Shown piece after piece: positions 45,956 through 54,868 of a DNA stretch of 64,000 bases (positions are counted from its first letter, which is position 1; each line of letters opens with the position of its first letter). Position numbers and translations under genes: made by a program. The DNA lies in the NCBI RefSeq assembly GCF_024211255.1, contig NZ_JAMLDY010000006.1:1-64000 (forward strand). The letters are read 5' to 3'. Under the pieces are notes generated by a model that made no database searches, was not told where the DNA came from, and was given only the letters and a program-made list of their open reading frames with translations. This DNA is from Sphingomonas liriopis. GTDB taxonomy: Bacteria > Pseudomonadota > Alphaproteobacteria > Sphingomonadales > Sphingomonadaceae.

Positions 45956-47467
45956 TCACGCCGCCATGCCGCGCTGGAGCACCTCGACGCCGAGCAGCAG
46001 CACGTATGCCGCCGCCAGCCCCGCGGTGCCGCCCAGGAACAGCTTCAGTCGCTTGGCGCGGGTGTCGGCCTGCAGCCGCGTCACCACTTCGCCGATCGAT
46101 CCGATCACCGGCATGCCGGTCGCCTTCTCCAGCCGCGGACCCGTCGCGAAGGTCGCGCGCAGCTGCCCCATCGCGAACGCCGCACCGACGCCGGCGCCCA
46201 GCCCCACGATCAGCACGCCGGTCAGCAGCAGCATCCGGTTGGGTGCGGTCGGCGCGCGCGGCGTCGTCGGCGGATCGATGACCGAGAATTTGACGTTGTC
46301 GGTCTGTGTCTGCGCCTGGCCCCGCAGCGCGATCTGCTGGCGCTGGGTCAGCAGCTGGTCGTACTGGTCCTTCAGCACCTGATAGTCGCGGTCGATCTGC
46401 CCCTGTTCGGCGGCGACCTCGGGATCGCCCGACAATTTGGCGTTCAGCTGGTCGAGATCGCCCTGCAGCTGCGCCTTGCGCATGCGCAGCGCGGCGACCG
46501 CGGATTGCTTGTCGGCGATCATCGATTGCAGCGACAGATACAGCGGGTTGGGCGTGCCGGCGGTGCCGCCGCCCAGCGGCTCGCCGCGCGCCGCGCCCTG
46601 CGCCGCGCTCAGCTGGCGCTTCAGCGCGATGACGTCGGGATGCTGGTCGGTATAGCCGCGCGCGCGCGCATCGGCGAGTTGGCCCTGAATGGCGTTCAAC
46701 GCGGCGCGCGCAGGCCCCGCCGCCATGCCACCCATGCCGGGGATCGTCGCCGGCGTGCCGGCCATCTGGCCCTGCACCGCGGCAAGGCTCGACTGCGCGG
46801 CGGCGAGGTCGCCGTCGACCTGCGCCATCTGGCTGCGCGACGCGCCGATACGGTCGCTGACCGTGCCGGTGCCGGGCAGCGAGCCGAGATAGCGCGTCTG
46901 GAAATCGGAACGCTTGGCGTCGGCGTCGGCGAGTCGCTTCTGCAACTGCTCCAGATTCTTGTCGAGGAAGTCGAGGCTCTGGCTGGTCTGGTTGCGATCG
47001 CGACCCAGGTTCTGTTCGACGAAGATGTCGATCAATTTCTGCGTGATCGACCGCGCCAGCTTCGGCGAAGCCGCGGTGGTCGTGATCTGGAACAGATTGT
47101 CCTGCTGGCTTTCCACCTTGATCGCGGTGGCGAGGCCGGCGACGCGATCGGCGATGTCGCGATCGCTCGATACCGTCTGGGCAAGGTCGGTGCCGCGGAC
47201 GACCTTTTCCAGGTTTACCGCGCTGACCAAGGTCTGGCGGATCGTATCGACGTCCTTCTGCTGGGTCTGCGCGGGCGCGTCCATCGACGCGGGCAGGATC
47301 GACTGCATCTGCACGAACACGCGCGCCTTCGATTCGTACTTGCTCGGCATCTGGCTCACCACGAACCAGCCGAGCACGCACACGCCCCAGGCGACGGCCA
47401 GCGCCAGCCAGCGCCGCGTCCAGATCGCGTGCAGCGCGAGCCGCGCCTCGTCGTAGATGCCGTTCAT
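45956..47467 (-). CDS. XrtA-system chain-length determinant protein (Wzz-like)
   Basis: The 503-residue protein has two membrane segments, one near residues 20-40 (WLALAVAWGVCVLGWFVVSQ) and one near 415 (MLLLTGVLIVGLGAGVGAAF), with a third hydrophobic stretch near the end. A long periplasmic coiled coil lies between them (LDFLDKNLEQLQKRLADADAK). It belongs to the polysaccharide co-polymerase class and partners the following kinase. Confidence 0.93.
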   Translation of the reverse strand: MNGIYDEARLALHAIWTRRWLALAVAWGVCVLGWFVVSQMPSKYESKARVFVQMQSILPASMDAPAQTQQKDVDTIRQTLVSAVNLEKVVRGTDLAQTVSSDRDIADRVAGLATAIKVESQQDNLFQITTTAASPKLARSITQKLIDIFVEQNLGRDRNQTSQSLDFLDKNLEQLQKRLADADAKRSDFQTRYLGSLPGTGTVSDRIGASRSQMAQVDGDLAAAQSSLAAVQGQMAGTPATIPGMGGMAAGPARAALNAIQGQLADARARGYTDQHPDVIALKRQLSAAQGAARGEPLGGGTAGTPNPLYLSLQSMIADKQSAVAALRMRKAQLQGDLDQLNAKLSGDPEVAAEQGQIDRDYQVLKDQYDQLLTQRQQIALRGQAQTQTDNVKFSVIDPPTTPRAPTAPNRMLLLTGVLIVGLGAGVGAAFAMGQLRATFATGPRLEKATGMPVIGSIGEVVTRLQADTRAKRLKLFLGGTAGLAAAYVLLLGVEVLQRGMAA

Positions 47468-47508
47468 GCGTTCGGTCGCTCGCTAGACAAAGATACGCCC
47501 AGCCCCAG

Positions 47509-47574
47509 CCGTTCGTGCTGAGCTTGTCGAAGCACAATGAGACTCAGGCCCTTCGACAGGCTCAGGGCGAACGG
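47509..47574. repeat. Dispersed palindromic repeat, family B (short form)
   Basis: CCGTTCGTGCTGAGCTTGTC and CAGGCTCAGGGCGAACGG face each other across about 28 bases, in the 140-base gap between the export lipoprotein and chain-length genes. Confidence 0.85.
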
Positions 47575-47606
47575 GAGGTGATTGGACGGGATCACGCTCG
47601 TGTTCC

Positions 47607-48251
47607 TCAGAACATCGATTCGGGGATGATGATGACGTCGCCGGGCTGCAGGCTGACGTTGGCGCTCGAATCGCCCTTCTTCAGCAGATCGGCGATCTGC
47701 AGCTTGTACTCGTGCTGCTCACCCGTATCGCGATCGTGGCGGACCAGCTTCGCCTTGTTGCCCGCGGCATACTGATTGAGCCCGCCGACCGCGATCATCG
47801 CGTCGAGCAGCGTCATGTTGGCGCGATAGGCGATCGAGGCGGGCTTTTCGGTCGCGCCGATGATCCGCACCTGCTGGCTGTAGGTGCCGGAAAAATTCTC
47901 GACGATCACCGACACGCGCGGATCGGTGACGTACTGGCTCAGCGCCTTCTTGATGTCGGCCGCCAGGATCGACGGTGTCTTTCCGACCGCGGGCATGTCG
48001 TTGATGAGCGGGGTGGTGATGCGGCCGTCGGGGCGCACCTGCACCTTCGCGGTCAGCTCCGGATTGCGCCAGACGAAGACGTTCAGCTGGTCGAGCGGGC
48101 CGATGACATATTCCTCGCCCGGCTGTTCCTTCGACGCGACATAGGATGCGGGTGGCAATTCGGCGCGGCCACCACCGCTCGAACAGCCGCCGAGCGCCGA
48201 CGCGGCGGCGCCGATGGCGAGCAGGACACGGACGGAAACACCGGAACGCAT
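47607..48251 (-). CDS. XrtA-system polysaccharide export lipoprotein (Wza/KpsD-like)
   Basis: The 214-residue protein has a lipobox (ASALGGCSSGG, Cys near residue 23) and the poly_export and SLBB segments: YVIGPLDQLNVFVWRNPELT, VRPDGRITTPLINDM and SLQPGDVIIIPES. It would form the outer-membrane or periplasmic channel element of the export machinery. It is the first gene of the leftward XrtA run; its promoter should lie between 48252 and about 48330. Confidence 0.93.
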   Translation of the reverse strand: MRSGVSVRVLLAIGAAASALGGCSSGGGRAELPPASYVASKEQPGEEYVIGPLDQLNVFVWRNPELTAKVQVRPDGRITTPLINDMPAVGKTPSILAADIKKALSQYVTDPRVSVIVENFSGTYSQQVRIIGATEKPASIAYRANMTLLDAMIAVGGLNQYAAGNKAKLVRHDRDTGEQHEYKLQIADLLKKGDSSANVSLQPGDVIIIPESMF

Positions 48252-48402
48252 TGAGTCTTCTCCTGGCCGCCCATCACGCCGGGCGCAGTACGGGCTTCCA
48301 GACGGCTATGGCCCGGGAGAGGTGAAGATAGCGTTAGGAACGTATCGGCCGGATCGACGGCGCCCCCTCGCCGCGGGCCTCGCGGGACGCTAGGCTCGGC
48401 GC

Positions 48403-48828
48403 ATGATCCGCGCTGTCCCGCTCGTCGCCCTCGTCGCCGCTCCGGCCCTCGCCCAGTCGGCACCGCCGCTGACCGACGTGCAGATCGCCGCGATTACCTC
48501 CGCCACGCAGGCCGAACGCATCGCCCCCGGCCAGACCGAAACGGCGCGCCGCCACACCGGCCCGATCACGCTCGTCGTGCGCGAAAAGGGCATCGGTCGC
48601 GCTCGCCTGCTGCGCATCGACGGCCGCGTGACCGCGCCACCCTCGACCACCCGCCCGCTCTGCGGCGCCGCCGTCACCGCCGGCGCCTGCAAACCCGGCG
48701 AGGCGACGACGGGGCTGGAGATCACCTGGCATCTCGGCCCGTTACCCGCCGGGACAACGGTGTCGGTGCAGGACAGTTCGGCAAACCTGCCGGCACAGAC
48801 GCTGACCGCCGAAATCACGATCGGCTGA
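48403..48828 (+). CDS. Secreted protein of unknown function
   Basis: The 141-residue protein has a typical signal peptide (MIRAVPLVALVAAPALAQSA, likely cleaved after ALA or AQS). The mature part is a predicted beta-rich domain with two cysteines (TTRPLCGAAVTAGACKP), probably a disulfide. It lies divergent from the export lipoprotein within the XrtA locus. I do not recognise the family. It has no C-terminal PEP motif and no transmembrane anchor, so it is not a PEP-CTERM substrate. Confidence 0.7.
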   Translation: MIRAVPLVALVAAPALAQSAPPLTDVQIAAITSATQAERIAPGQTETARRHTGPITLVVREKGIGRARLLRIDGRVTAPPSTTRPLCGAAVTAGACKPGEATTGLEITWHLGPLPAGTTVSVQDSSANLPAQTLTAEITIG

Positions 48829-48871
48829 TCGAAACGGCCTGTGAAAAGGCTTGCCCCAACCGCGGATACAC

Positions 48872-48965
48872 CGTCACCCCGGACTTGTTCCGGGGTCCAC
48901 GCGTCCCCGAATCGCGACGTCTAGGCTCGCGGGACGGTGGATGCCGGAACGAGTCCGGCATGACG
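48872..48965. repeat. Diverged family A repeat
   Basis: CGTCACCCCGGACTTGTTCC on the left faces a diverged right arm, GGAACGAGTCCGGCATGACGG. It lies between converging genes. Confidence 0.8.
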
Positions 48966-48979
48966 GAGGGGACGTGCCC

Positions 48980-50194
48980 CTACCCTGCCACCACCTCCAA
49001 CGCCGGCGGATGCCCCAGAAACCCCGCAGGGCTCGCCGAAGCGCCATACGCCCCCGCCAGAAACACCGCGATCACATCCCCCACCTCCGCCGGCGGCAAC
49101 CCCACCCGGTCCCCCAACCGGTCGAGCGGCGTACACAAGGGCCCCACCACCGACACCGTCTCGCGCCCCTCGCCCGTCACGTCGCGCGCCAGCGCCAGCG
49201 GATAATTCCGCCGCACTACCGTCCCGAAATTCCCCGATGCCGCCAGCTGATGGTTGAGCCCGCCATCGGTCACGAGGAACGTCTCCCCCTGGCTCTCCTT
49301 GCGATCGACGACGCGCGTCAGATAGACACCCGCCTCCGCGACCAGCCACCGCCCCAGCTCGATTGCGAACCGCGCCTCCCGCAAGACCGCCGGCCGCTGC
49401 GCCAACGCCTCCCCCAGCGCCGCCCCCACCCGCTCGACGTCGAGGCTGGCGTCGCCGGCGAAATAGGGCACGCCGAACCCGCCCCCCAGATTGACCAGCG
49501 GCGGCGCCTCCCCCGCCTCGTCCGCCAGCCGCGCGGCAAGCGCCAGCGTCGCCGCCTGCGTCTCGACGATCGCGCCGGCGTCGAGCGCCTGGCTGCCGGC
49601 ATAGATATGGAACCCCCGCCAGTCCGCTCCGTCCGCGACGACCCGCCGTACCAGCGCCGCCGCGCGCGCCGCATCGACCCCGAACGGCGACGGCCGCCCG
49701 CCCATCTTCATCCCCGACCCGCGCAGTTCGACATCGGGATTGACCCGCACCGCCAGCCGCGGCGCGACGCCCAGCTCCTCGCCCAGCCGCAACGCGCGCT
49801 CCGCCTCGCCCTCCGATTCGACGTTGAGCGTCGCGCCGCTGCGGATCGCGCCGATCAGCTCGCCATCGCGCTTGCCCGGCCCGGCAAAGCTGATCGCGCC
49901 CGCCGGCTTCACCGCCAGCGCCTTCTCCAGCTCGCCCCCCGACGCGACATCGAGCCCGTCGACCAGCGGCGCGATCCGCTCGAGCAGCGTCGGCAGCGGA
50001 TTGGCCTTGATCGCATAATGCAGATCGACATCGGGAAATGCTGCGCGGAACCGGTTCGCCCGCGCGGCGACGATTCCCATGTCATAGACGAACACCGGTG
50101 TCTCCGCCGCCCACGCCTCGGCCGCCGTCCCGGCGATCGTCAGCATGCCGCTCTGCGCGGCGAATTCCGCCGGCAAGGCCCCCATCGGCTTCAT
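48980..50194 (-). CDS. PLP-dependent decarboxylase, exosortase A system-associated
   Basis: The 404-residue fold-type III PLP enzyme resembles diaminopimelate or ornithine decarboxylases: the PLP lysine in DLHYAIKANPLPTLLERI, the ASGGELEKAL segment, HIYAGSQALDAGAIV, VNLGGGFGVPYF, and the catalytic-Cys region VVGPLCTPLDRLGDRVGLP. It is the XrtA-associated subgroup that travels with an AMP-ligase and a carrier protein, presumably to build an amine-containing group for the polysaccharide. The ATG at 50194 overlaps the ligase stop by four bases. Confidence 0.9.
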   Translation of the reverse strand: MKPMGALPAEFAAQSGMLTIAGTAAEAWAAETPVFVYDMGIVAARANRFRAAFPDVDLHYAIKANPLPTLLERIAPLVDGLDVASGGELEKALAVKPAGAISFAGPGKRDGELIGAIRSGATLNVESEGEAERALRLGEELGVAPRLAVRVNPDVELRGSGMKMGGRPSPFGVDAARAAALVRRVVADGADWRGFHIYAGSQALDAGAIVETQAATLALAARLADEAGEAPPLVNLGGGFGVPYFAGDASLDVERVGAALGEALAQRPAVLREARFAIELGRWLVAEAGVYLTRVVDRKESQGETFLVTDGGLNHQLAASGNFGTVVRRNYPLALARDVTGEGRETVSVVGPLCTPLDRLGDRVGLPPAEVGDVIAVFLAGAYGASASPAGFLGHPPALEVVAG

Positions 50195-51684
50195 GCCGTC
50201 ACCTCCCCACGGATCGCCGCGCGATCCAGCTTGCCGTTGGCGTTGCGCGGCAGTTCGCTGCGCCATTCGTAGCGCATCGGCTGCATGAAACTCGGCAACA
50301 GCCCGCGCAACCGCGCCCGCAACGCCTCCTCGCTCGTCGCATCGCCCGCCAGCACCACGACGATCCCCTGCCCCAGCCGCGCATCGGGCACGCCGATCGC
50401 CACCGCCTCGCGCGCCTCGCCACCCGCCAGCACTGCCTCCTCGATCTCCAAGGGACTGATCCGGTTGCCCGCGCTCTTGATCATCTCGTCGTCGCGCCCG
50501 ACGAAGCGGAACAGCCCGTCCGCCCCCTCGACAACCGTATCGCCCGACCAGACCGCCATGCCGCTGCTCGCCGCCCAATCGGGCGCCGGCCGGAAGCGCA
50601 GCGCGCTCCGCTCGGCATCGCGCCAATAGCCCTGCGCGACCAGCGGCCCGGCATGCACCAGCTCGCCCGGCTCGCCGACCGCCCGCGACCCGTCCGCCTT
50701 CACCGCCATCACCTCGGCAAAGGGGATCGCCCGCCCCATCGCATCCGGGTGCGTATCGATCAGCGCCGGATCGAGCCAGGTCGAACGGAACGCCTCGGTC
50801 AGCCCGTACATCGCCACCAGCTCCGCCTGCGGAAACCGCGCGCGCAGCCCGCGCACCAGCCGCTCGCTCAGCGCGCCGCCGGAATTGGTCAGCCGCCTGA
50901 GCCGCACCGCCGTCTCCGCCGGCCAGTCCGCGTCGAGCAACTGCACCCACAACGGCGGCACCCCGGCGAGCGTCGTCGCCGCCACGCGCTCCACCGCCTT
51001 CACCACGTCGCGCGCCGTCATATAGTCGAGCGGCGCCACCGCCGCCCCGGCATACCAGCTCGAAAACAGCTGATTCTGCCCATAATCGAACGACAGGGGC
51101 AGCACGCCGAGCACGCGATCGTCCGCCGCCAGCCGCAGGTAATGCGCCACCGACACCGCCCCCAGCCACAGATTGGCGTGGGACAGCATCACCCCCTTCG
51201 GCCGCCCCGTCGACCCGGAGGTATAGAGGATCGCCGCCAGCGCCTGCGGATCGCCCGCCGACCGCCCCGGCCCCGCGGCAGCGAGCGGCACCTCGCCATC
51301 CGCCACCACCCGGCACGCATCGGGCACGTCGCCCGCTTCGAACGTCGTCGCCCGCGCAGGCTGCGTCACCAGCATTGCCGCGCCGCTGTCGGCGAGGATA
51401 TGCGCCACTTGCGCCCGCCGCAGCGCCGGATTGACCGGCACGTGCACCAGCCCCGCGCGCGCGACCGCCAGTGGCATGACGCAGGCGAGCGCGGTCTTCG
51501 GCAGCCACGTCGCCACCCGCTCCCCCGCCGCGAGCCCCAGCCCGCCGAGCCACCCGGCGACGCTCGCGACCGCACCCTCGACCTCGGCGAACGACCACGT
51601 CCTTGCCCGCTCGATCAGCGCCGGCGCGTCGGCTGCGCCGCGCAGCACATGGTCGATGGGACGGGGCGTTGGATCGGGAGCCAT
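50191..51684 (-). CDS. Acyl-CoA ligase (AMP-forming), exosortase A system-associated
   Basis: The 497-residue ANL-superfamily enzyme has the P-loop-like LYTSGSTGRPKGVMLSHAN, the MYGLTEAFRSTW motif, FVGRDDEMIKSAGNRISP and the C-terminal catalytic lysine in RNANGKLDRAAI. It would activate an acyl or amino-acid group as an adenylate for loading on the acyl carrier protein encoded divergently 30 bases away. It forms a pair with the PLP decarboxylase. Confidence 0.92.
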   Translation of the reverse strand: MAPDPTPRPIDHVLRGAADAPALIERARTWSFAEVEGAVASVAGWLGGLGLAAGERVATWLPKTALACVMPLAVARAGLVHVPVNPALRRAQVAHILADSGAAMLVTQPARATTFEAGDVPDACRVVADGEVPLAAAGPGRSAGDPQALAAILYTSGSTGRPKGVMLSHANLWLGAVSVAHYLRLAADDRVLGVLPLSFDYGQNQLFSSWYAGAAVAPLDYMTARDVVKAVERVAATTLAGVPPLWVQLLDADWPAETAVRLRRLTNSGGALSERLVRGLRARFPQAELVAMYGLTEAFRSTWLDPALIDTHPDAMGRAIPFAEVMAVKADGSRAVGEPGELVHAGPLVAQGYWRDAERSALRFRPAPDWAASSGMAVWSGDTVVEGADGLFRFVGRDDEMIKSAGNRISPLEIEEAVLAGGEAREAVAIGVPDARLGQGIVVVLAGDATSEEALRARLRGLLPSFMQPMRYEWRSELPRNANGKLDRAAIRGEVTA

Positions 51685-51713
51685 GGCCCCTCATAGCGCC
51701 ACCCCGTTGCCGA

Positions 51714-52040
51714 ATGCAGCCCCAGCCTCTACCGCGTGGCGATCCGCAACCGATCAGGGCCGCCGCATTGCTTCCCGAAGGCTATACGCAAGTCGAATCG
51801 ACCGTCCGCGCCGTGCTCGCCGACGTGCTCGGCCTCTCCGCCGAACGGGTCGCCGGCTTCACCGCGACGACGCCGCTGTTCGGCGCGCTGCCCGAACTCG
51901 ATTCGATGGCGGTCGCCGGCGTGCTGACCGAGATCGAGGACCGGCTCGGCATCCTGATCGAGGACGACGAGGTCGACGGCGACATGCTCGAAACGTTCGG
52001 CGCGCTCGTCGCATTTGCCGCAGGCAAGGCGCTGGTCTAG
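51714..52040 (+). CDS. Acyl carrier protein, exosortase A system-associated
   Basis: The product contains a phosphopantetheine-attachment domain with the serine in LFGALPELDSMAVAGVLTEIE, followed by ILIEDDEVDGDMLETFGALV. With the ATG at 51714 it is 108 residues, but the first 20 (MQPQPLPRGDPQPIRAAAL) do not look like carrier protein; a downstream start near TTG 51768 would give a standard size. It probably receives the product of the divergent AMP-ligase. Confidence 0.85.
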   Translation: MQPQPLPRGDPQPIRAAALLPEGYTQVESTVRAVLADVLGLSAERVAGFTATTPLFGALPELDSMAVAGVLTEIEDRLGILIEDDEVDGDMLETFGALVAFAAGKALV

Positions 52041-52051
52041 CGTCCGGCGGC

Positions 52052-52765
52052 ATGGCGCCGCACATCGACCATTACGACTGGAGCGGCGGCCGCGAGGCGC
52101 TGCTGCGCTTCGGCCCCGACACCGGCCCGGTCGTCGTCGCCGCGCTGCCGCTGTTCGAAGAAGCCAACCGTACCCGCACCTTCACCGTCGGCCTGCTGCG
52201 CGCGCTGGCGGATCGCGGCATCGCCGGGCTGCTGCCCGACGTCCCCGGCCAGGGCGAAAGCCTGACGCCGCTCGCCGACCTCACCATCCTGCGCATGGCC
52301 GAAGCGCTCGAGGCGGTCACCGGCGCCTGCCACGAAGCAGGCCGCCGCACCTATGCGCTCGGCATCCGCAGCGGCACGCTGCTCGACTATTGCGCGCTGC
52401 ACAGCGGCCGCTGGCATTTCGCCCCGCAGCGTGGCGACGACCTCCTCCGCGAATTGCACCGCATCTGGCGCGCCGCCGGCCATCACGGCGACCGCGACGC
52501 GATGATCTACGGCGACGCCGACCCGGTCGAGATCGCCGGCAACCTGCTGTCCACCGATCTGCTGTCGTCGCTGTCCGCCGCCACGCCGTTCGACCGGCCC
52601 GGCAGTCCTCGCCGCGTCGTCCGTCTCGCCAGCGACCCCGCCCCCGCCGATCGCAAGATCGATGTCGCCCCGCTCTGGCGACGCAGCGAACCGGGCGATG
52701 ATATCACGTTGGCACAGATACTTGCAGACGACATCGCAGAGTGGATTGCAACATGCGAAGCCTGA
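52052..52765 (+). CDS. Exosortase A system-associated hydrolase 2
   Basis: The 237-residue alpha/beta-hydrolase-like protein has FGPDTGPVVVAALPLFEEANRTR and PDVPGQGESLTPL, and it lacks a clear GxSxG nucleophile, having YALGIRSGTLLDYCAL in that region. This fits the hydrolase 2 family found beside exosortase A carrier protein genes. Its function is unknown. It starts 12 bases after the carrier protein stop. Confidence 0.85.
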   Translation: MAPHIDHYDWSGGREALLRFGPDTGPVVVAALPLFEEANRTRTFTVGLLRALADRGIAGLLPDVPGQGESLTPLADLTILRMAEALEAVTGACHEAGRRTYALGIRSGTLLDYCALHSGRWHFAPQRGDDLLRELHRIWRAAGHHGDRDAMIYGDADPVEIAGNLLSTDLLSSLSAATPFDRPGSPRRVVRLASDPAPADRKIDVAPLWRRSEPGDDITLAQILADDIAEWIATCEA

Positions 52766-53523
52766 TCGCCTTTCCATGCGCGGGCGAAACGCTGATCGGC
52801 ACGCTCGACGCGGCGCTCGGTGCGACCGGTCTGCTGATCGTCTCCGGCGGCAACGAGATCCGCTGCGGCGCGCACCGCGGCATGGCTTTGCTCGCCGCCG
52901 AGGTCGCCGCGAAAGGCCGCCCCGTCTTCCGCTACGACCGCCGCGGCATCGGCGATTCGACGGGCGCCAATGCCGGTTTCCTGTCCGCCCGCGACGACCT
53001 GATCGCCGCCGCCGCCGCGTTTCGCGCCCACGCACCGCACGTCACGACGATCGTCGGCTACGGCAATTGCGACGCGGCCACCACGCTCACGCTCTACGGC
53101 CACGACGCCGGCATCGACCGCCTGCTCCTCGCCAACCCCTGGACGATCGAGGACACCGACGACCTCCCCCCCGCCGCCGCGATCCGCGCCACCTACCGCC
53201 AGCGCCTGACCAGCCCCCGCGCCTGGGCGCGCCTGCTCGCCGGTCAAATAGATATGACAAAAGCTATCAAAGGCTTACGCAAAGCATCTGCCACCCGACC
53301 ACAGACATTCGCCGCCCGCGTCGTCGCTACGATTGAACGATGGGGCAACGCCGCCACGGTTCTCCTCGCCACCGGCGACGCCACCGCACAAGCCTATCGC
53401 GCCGCCGCCCGCCACCTGCCCGCGCAGCTGATCGAAACCGCCTCCCACAGCTTCGCGCGGCCGCAGGATCAGCACCGCCTGCGCGCCGCGGTGTTCGACG
53501 CGCTCGATGCGAAAAGGATGTGA
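52753..53523 (+). CDS. Exosortase A system-associated hydrolase 1
   Basis: The 256-residue alpha/beta-hydrolase has LLIVSGGNEIRCGAHRGMALLA, FRYDRRGIGDSTGANAG and, at the nucleophile elbow, IVGYGNCDAATTLTLYG with Cys in place of Ser, as is common in this subgroup; the C-terminal histidine lies in ASHSFARPQDQHRL. It is thought to process the carrier-bound intermediate. Start ATG 52753 overlaps the previous gene by 13 bases. The last third is less GC-rich (around 53250-53340). Confidence 0.87.
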   Translation: MRSLIAFPCAGETLIGTLDAALGATGLLIVSGGNEIRCGAHRGMALLAAEVAAKGRPVFRYDRRGIGDSTGANAGFLSARDDLIAAAAAFRAHAPHVTTIVGYGNCDAATTLTLYGHDAGIDRLLLANPWTIEDTDDLPPAAAIRATYRQRLTSPRAWARLLAGQIDMTKAIKGLRKASATRPQTFAARVVATIERWGNAATVLLATGDATAQAYRAAARHLPAQLIETASHSFARPQDQHRLRAAVFDALDAKRM

Positions 53524-53750
53524 TTCACGCGAAGACGCTAAGACGCGAAGAGGAAGAAGGTTGTTCACGCGGAGACGCGGAGGCGCGGAGGTGGTTCGGC
53601 AGAGTCAGCCGCGGAGCGGCCTTAAATCTGATCGGGTCATGATGACGGAAGCGCTTCGCGCCAAGCACAACACCTCCGCGTCTCCGCGCCTCCGCGCGAA
53701 CAAACCTTCTTCTTTTTCTCTTCGCGTCTTCGCGCCTTCGCGTGAGTCAC
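53524..53750. repeat. Large inverted repeat, family G
   Basis: Left arm: TTCACGCGAAGACGCTAAGA and CACGCGGAGACGCGGAGGCG. Right arm: CCTCCGCGTCTCCGCGCCTC and TCTTCGCGTCTTCGCGCCTT, the inverse in the same order. About 60 bases lie between. No gene is supported in this 259-base gap. A half-copy occurs at 3170. Confidence 0.85.
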
Positions 53751-53782
53751 ATCTTCTTCTTTTAGTGCCTGACGTGGAAACG

Positions 53783-54751
53783 TTACTCCGCCGCCTCGGC
53801 CAACTCGGCGAACTCCGCCGCCGCCAGAAACCGCTCCGCGTCCAAAGCCGCCATGCATCCCGTCCCCGCCGCGGTCACCGCCTGGCGGTACACCTTGTCC
53901 GCCACGTCGCCGCACGCGAACACGCCTGGCACGCTGGTCCGCGTCGATCCCGTTTCGACCGCGATATAGCCGTCGTCGTCCAGCGCCAGATGCCCGCGGA
54001 ACAGCTCGGTTGCCGGATGATGCCCGATCGCGACGAAGCCGCCCTCGACATCCAGCCGCGACGTCTCGCCCGTGACCGTATCCTCCAGCGCCAGCGCGAC
54101 CAGCCCGGCATTGCCGCCACCGTCGACGAACTCGCGCACTTCCTTGTTCCACAGCACGGTGATGTTGGGATGCGCGTGCAGCCGCTCCTGCAGGATCCGC
54201 TCGGCACGCAGGGTGTCGCGACGGTGGATCAGCGTCACGTCGTCCGAATGGTTGGTCAGGTACAGCGCCTCCTCGACCGCGGTATTGCCGCCGCCGATCA
54301 CCGCGACCTTCTTGCCGCGGTAGAAGAATCCGTCGCAGGTCGCGCAGGCGCTGACGCCCTTGCCCTTCATCGGCTCCTCGCTGTCGATGCCCAGCCACTT
54401 GGCCTGCGCGCCGGTGGCGATCACCAGCACGTCACCCTCGTACACGTCGCCGCCGTCGCCGATCAGCCGGAACGGCCGTGTCGACAGGTCGACCTGTATG
54501 ATCGTGTCCCACATCAGCCGCGTGCCGACATGCTCGGCCTGCTTCTGCATCTGCTCCATCAGCCACGGCCCCTGGATGACATCCGCAAAACCCGGATAAT
54601 TCTCCACGTCGGTCGTCGTGGTCAGCTGTCCACCTGGCTGGATGCCCTGCACGACGATCGGCGCCATGCCGGCGCGCGCGCCGTAGATCGCCGCCGACAG
54701 CCCGGCGGGACCCGAACCGAGGATGAGCATACGCGTAGTGTGGGTCGTCAT
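53783..54751 (-). CDS. trxB: Thioredoxin-disulfide reductase
   Basis: TrxB reduces thioredoxin with NADPH. The 322-residue protein has FAD motif LILGSGPAGLSAAIYGARAG, the redox CATC in SACATCDGFFY, the NADPH motif VIGGGNTAVEEALYL with HRRDTLRAE, and VFACGDVADKVYRQAVTAAGTGC at the C-terminus. It is the canonical enzyme, in contrast to the diverged reductase at 2252. It converges on the hydrolase gene across the family G repeat. Confidence 0.95.
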   Translation of the reverse strand: MTTHTTRMLILGSGPAGLSAAIYGARAGMAPIVVQGIQPGGQLTTTTDVENYPGFADVIQGPWLMEQMQKQAEHVGTRLMWDTIIQVDLSTRPFRLIGDGGDVYEGDVLVIATGAQAKWLGIDSEEPMKGKGVSACATCDGFFYRGKKVAVIGGGNTAVEEALYLTNHSDDVTLIHRRDTLRAERILQERLHAHPNITVLWNKEVREFVDGGGNAGLVALALEDTVTGETSRLDVEGGFVAIGHHPATELFRGHLALDDDGYIAVETGSTRTSVPGVFACGDVADKVYRQAVTAAGTGCMAALDAERFLAAAEFAELAEAAE

Positions 54752-54868
54752 GGAAACGGCTGCCTGTCGGAAATGGAAGATTCGTGACGCTGATCTAGGG
54801 TATCGCGGATCGGATTTGAACCGCCCCGTCCGGCACGCGTTGCCGCCACATAGCGGAAGGGATTATCA

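Noticed and set aside
48403-48828. PEP-CTERM sorting substrate for the neighbouring exosortase
   Set aside because: The protein lacks the C-terminal PEP motif, membrane helix and basic tail.
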